Shown piece after piece: positions 7,551 to 10,577 of a DNA stretch of 10,577 bases (positions are counted from its first letter, which is position 1; each line of letters opens with the position of its first letter). The stretch is from positions 1-10,577 of the forward strand of contig NWUY0300054802.1 of NCBI GenBank assembly GCA_004151065.3. Reading direction: 5' to 3'. Source of the stretch: Larix sibirica. Its lineage: Eukaryota > Streptophyta > Pinopsida > Pinales > Pinaceae. The notes beneath the pieces are model-generated. The model was not told the origin of the DNA. It ran no database searches and saw only the letters and a list, made by a program, of their open reading frames with translations. Made by a program: the position numbers and the translations under genes.

Positions 7551-8157
7551 ATAACTAAAACGAATATTGTATATTAAAAAAAAAACCGTGGTTGTAAACC
7601 ATATCGGCAGGTTACAATGAGCTGGTTCGAAATCAACAATTTTCAAAATGAATACTAAATGGCTTCGAAAAATGGAGAAGCCAATTAAATGATGCAACTC
7701 ATAAATCCAATAAATCTAGAGTATTCGTTCTAAATGAATTGTATGTTTGTCATTCAGTACAGCGAAAGAATAGTGGAAAGGGTTGAGACTTATAGAAATA
7801 ACAGAAACCAGAGATACTAATCTAGAAATACTGATTTGAAATCTTGAAGGCAACGACATCGGATTATAATGATCTGGCAGAGAGGATCGACGTCTTCCAC
7901 TTTGAGTTCGTCGAATATGGTTCAGTCAATCAATTCCATACCAATGCTTATAATCATCCAATCATTTACGACTATGATCACAGATATGTCAATACTTCAA
8001 TTCGTATGTTAATTCAGTGAGAGGATTATTCCTTTCAATCGTATGTTGATCATCTACGTTCAACAAGCCAGAGATGTCAATTGCTCGAGTTGAATTTTCC
8101 TTTCACTCAGATTCTGAAGTAAGAGTACTTCGAAGGATAGAATACCAATGGCCCTGT
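7551..8157 (-). other. LINE 3' untranslated region and 3' terminus
   Basis: Between the ORF2 stop and the A-tail lie about 600 nt without a credible reading frame on either strand. On the minus strand the last stretch is a run of ten T (7576-7585 on the plus strand as A), then a short AT-rich piece ending in TTCGTTTTAGTTAT, then the A-tail. L1-type RTs commonly recognise the 3' end of their own RNA, so this terminal piece is a candidate recognition region. No polyadenylation hexamer AATAAA is evident next to the tail. The 3' UTR label rests on its position between the stop codon and the tail. Confidence 0.75.
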
Positions 8158-9147
8158 TCAAGGGATTTGATGAAATTGACTGTTGTTGTTGGATAGATTC
8201 AAAATTCCACAATTGAGATTGGCACCAACGTTTGCTTCATTGTCAGCTTCCTCGTTTAAATTCCTTAAAATGTGAAATACTTTGAACTGAGTGAATGTAC
8301 TTGAGATCTGCATTATGCGCTGTATTATTCGATTTAAAGCTAGATTTCTGAGATTAGTGGTTGCATTTAGTGCTCTTCTAATGAGCAAAGAGTCGCCGAA
8401 TACATGTAAATTGTTGATCCCGTGATCTTTGGCAATTTGGCAACCTTTCAACGGGGCTAATGCTTCTGCTATATTGTTTGAGCAGATGCCCAAACCCCAG
8501 CTATACTTAACTCTGATGGTTCCATCACCTGTCCTCAGGACTCCTCCTGCACCAGCTTTGCCGGGATTGTTCTTTGAAGCTCCGTCGAAATGCAAGCTAT
8601 CTATATCTTGATTGGTTCTCCATTCATGAAAATCGGGGATGGTGAGTCTGATATGCCAAGCTGGTTGATGATGAGGACTGGGATTTTTACTTGAATTAGG
8701 GAGATTGCCCCCTATCCAATTCATTTCTCTCGTACTAAGTGTTGCATCATCTTTGTGGTTGGAATTTTTTAAACAATCGATTAGTAAACTTTTTGCTTGA
8801 CCTGCAGTTTGTAAGGGAGTATAATACCTTTCATTGAAAATTGCATTGTTTCTGGTGGTCCAGATTTTCCAACATATAAATTTGGGGATGGAAATCCAAA
8901 TCTGCCGCCGAAGGCTCTTGTTGGATATGCGAGTGGGGTAGATAGAATTCCAGTGTTGGAAGAGCTGAATGACAAAGGTGAAGGTTGGCTGAGTATCAAT
9001 GAGGTCAAGGAGGAGTAGCTTCCAAACAAGTTTAGTGAAAAGACAATTCAGGAAAAGGTGGTTAAGAGTTTTGAGGATACTATGACAAAGAGGGCACCAA
9101 AAAGGCCCATAAAGACCTCCCTTGTTGAGAATGTCGTCAGTGAGAAC
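8158..9147 (-). pseudogene. LINE ORF2, zinc-binding (zf-RVT) and RNase H part, after frameshift
   Basis: This is the continuation of the RT gene in another frame; homology resumes at VLTDD just after HSK is lost, which fits one missing base. The frame is open up to 9168, and residues here are counted from that upstream ATG. A zinc site C25-x2-C28-x8-H37-x4-C42 (WCPLC...HLFLNC) matches the reverse-transcriptase zinc-binding family. A linker rich in Asn, Ser and Pro follows, then RNase H from about residue 190. All four catalytic acids are present: D195 in HFDGAS, E235 in IAEALA, D259 in FGDS and D309 in EEADNEAN. Such an RNase H is known in plant L1-type LINEs, where it removes template RNA. 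The gene ends with TGA at 8160-8158. The methionine at 9166-9168 arises from the shifted frame and is not a real start. Confidence 0.92.
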
Positions 9148-10577
9148 TTGGAGTGAATTAAAGTCCATGTGAAAAAATTGATTTTAGGAAGCCCGAAAGG
9201 ATTCCATGCTATTTTCCATACGTCTTTTCTTGCATCATCATGGGATTGAAGTGCATTGTAGCCGAGAATAGAGGTGTATGCACCTATGGGGCCCCATCCT
9301 CGTTCGTCTTTAGCCATGAGATTCAGGGGAGCACATCCTTTTAGAGTGTCAATGAGAATATTGTTGGCTACCTCAAGATGGGGAGGCATATTTGTGATTT
9401 TCCAACTTTTCCAATTGCCATAGGAATCCCAAGAGCTGAATTCTTTTAGAGTGGTAATTCCATGATGCCTGAGCCAAGCTGCAATGTCGTGTAACTCTTG
9501 ATTGTTCTGAAGTGCCTCGTTGTCCATGATCTTGTCTGCAAATATATCAATTTTCCTGCCGTTGCCGGGAACCCAGTAGAGACCTTCTGAAAAAAATTCC
9601 CAGGCAGCTTTGCATAATGTCCATATGTTGGTTGGCTTTTGATCGAGACATCTTAGATTGGTTCCATTTACGTATTTCTTTCTGAGTACTTGACTAACCA
9701 GATGGTGTTTGTTGTGAAGTATTTGCCAGAGAAGCTTGCCACCTAAAGCCAAATTGTTGTGGAAGGGATCTCGAATTTGCAGACCTCCCGAGGATTTTGG
9801 CTGCTTGATGGTTTCCCAACTCATAAGATGGATTTTGTTTCCATTGTTTTTTCCGCCTGACCATAGAAAGTCTTTCAACAACTTGCTGATCTGATTGGAA
9901 GCTCCTTTTGGGGCTAGAAGTATGGAGGATTGATAGATGGGTAGTGCGGAGAGAACGGAGTTTACTAAGATTAATTTCCCAGCTTCGCTGAGCCAATGTC
10001 CTCCCCATCTTCTGATTCTACTTTTTATTTTGTTGATCGTGTCATCCCAATTTCCAGTGTTTGAATTTCCGAATGTAATAGGAAGACCAAGGTAATTGAA
10101 TTTGTCCCATAGATTGTAGACTTTGATGTTGAGAATTCTACTAATTCTGGCTGCTGCATTGTTAGTTGAATTCCAGCAGTAGATAGCACTTTTGTGCAAG
10201 TTTATTTTGCCTTTGGAAGCATTGCAATACAAATTTAGATTGCGGTTGAATTTTCGAGCAATAATGGAAGAGGCCGCACCCAGGAAAAGAGAGTCATCGG
10301 CGAAGAGGGTGTGATTGAGGGGATGAGAGTCAAGAGTAAGGCAGAGGCCAGGGATGGAACCAGAGGTCAATTCAAAATTCAATTTGCGACTGAGTGAGTC
10401 TGCAATTATGATGTACAGAAAAGAGGAAAGAGGACAGCCTTTCCTGATGCCTCGGGAAGCTTGGAAGAAATCAATGGGACGACCATTGATTAAGGGGGCG
10501 ATCCAGGGTTTGCTTATGCAGGCTGAGATCCAATTGATAAAGGTGTCATCGAATCCAAAGCAATTCATAATTTTAAA
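9148..10577 (-). pseudogene. LINE ORF2, reverse transcriptase part (5' end outside window)
   Basis: The frame is open from the window edge (FKIMNC...) to the frameshift near 9148, so the methionine at 10568-10566 is internal and not the start. Counting from that methionine, visible RT landmarks are RGIRKGCPLSSFLY (residues 39-52), the palm catalytic motif FADDS (89-93), YLGLP (159-163), HWLSEAGK (191-198), FLWSG (234-238) and SSGGLQIRD (259-267), all typical of plant non-LTR reverse transcriptases. The zinc-binding region begins near residues 450-474 (WKIAWNPFGLPKINFFTWTL). The RT would copy element RNA at a nicked chromosomal target (target-primed reverse transcription). The first catalytic Asp of the palm and the N-terminal endonuclease are not in the window. 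After HSK the reading frame runs about 32 residues of unrelated sequence to a stop at 9048; that tail is the product of the frameshift. Confidence 0.93.

Larger units (their letters stand above)
7540..10577 (-). mobile_element. L1-like plant LINE (non-LTR retrotransposon), 3' part, inserted in an LTR
   Basis: The minus strand reads, in order: the second half of a reverse transcriptase domain, a CCHC zinc-binding region, an RNase H domain, a 3' UTR of about 600 nt and a terminal A-tail, seen as eleven T on the plus strand at 7540-7550. This order is that of plant L1-clade LINEs, whose ORF2 also carries an endonuclease and the first part of the RT domain; these would lie beyond 10577. The tail directly abuts sequence that aligns with the LTR repeat to its left, so the LINE landed inside the 3' LTR of the neighbouring element, in opposite orientation. 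A target-site duplication should repeat the bases just left of 7540 (ending gtgagtattgga) beyond the unseen 5' end. The coding part carries one visible frameshift, so this copy is damaged but younger-looking than the elements around it. Confidence 0.93.

Noticed and set aside
8429-8611. 60-codon plus-strand frame
   Set aside because: It is antisense to the RNase H domain and its composition reflects the complementary coding strand.
8781-9029. 82-codon minus-strand frame
   Set aside because: It is a shifted-frame shadow of the zinc-binding and linker part of LINE ORF2.
9694-10008. 104-codon minus-strand open frame
   Set aside because: It is an out-of-frame shadow wholly inside the LINE reverse transcriptase frame.
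8158-10577. Host gene or bacterial retron/group II intron reverse transcriptase
   Set aside because: The zf-RVT plus RNase H order, the YLGLP and HWLSEAGK blocks and the 3' A-tail are those of plant L1-type LINEs.

Overview
The window looks like repeat-rich intergenic DNA of a land plant. It is AT-rich, I see no intact host gene, and transposable-element remnants of different ages are nested in one another. The LINE at the right end belongs to the plant L1-like type: reverse transcriptase, a CCHC 'zf-RVT' region, then a C-terminal RNase H. A large, slowly purged genome such as a gymnosperm would fit the old, diverged LTRs, but that is inference and not shown here.

Left part (1-2956). Positions 1 to about 1490 hold a heavily decayed Ty3/gypsy gag-protease fragment on the minus strand. 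Gag motifs lie near 812-950, a damaged zinc knuckle near 605-650, a retropepsin domain at 237-540 and the start of the linker toward the polymerase at 78-236. A two-copy 170 bp duplication (1505-1845) lies upstream of this gag. Positions 1854-2956 hold nothing I can assign, apart from an LTR-like start (TGTCATGCCC) and a perfect hairpin.

Middle part (2957-7539). This is an LTR retrotransposon on the plus strand, recognised from two diverged direct repeats of at least 1 kb (2957 onward and 6467-7539). Each repeat has a TATA-like box and an AATAAA signal at matching places. A perfect 12-nt initiator-Met tRNA primer-binding site lies at 4462-4473, inside a roughly 60 bp tandem array in which each unit carries a version of that site. 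A polypurine tract (6456-6466) directly precedes the second LTR. The internal region is only about 2 kb, shows no recognisable gag, protease, integrase or reverse transcriptase, and holds only short broken open stretches. The element therefore looks non-autonomous (LARD-like).

Right part (7540-10577). A LINE on the minus strand has inserted into the 3' LTR. Its A-tail abuts LTR sequence at 7540. Its 3' UTR spans 7551-8157 and its ORF2 runs from 8158 past the window edge. ORF2 keeps its FADD catalytic motif, the zinc-binding residues and all four RNase H acidic residues, but one base is lost near 9147-9150. The inferred order is: gypsy fragment and LTR element first, LINE last. The 5' end of the LINE and the rest of the 3' LTR must lie to the right of the window.

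I found no clearly new biological system. The most unusual points are the primer-binding-site tandem array and the unrecognised internal coding remnants, including an intron-like 61 nt segment.
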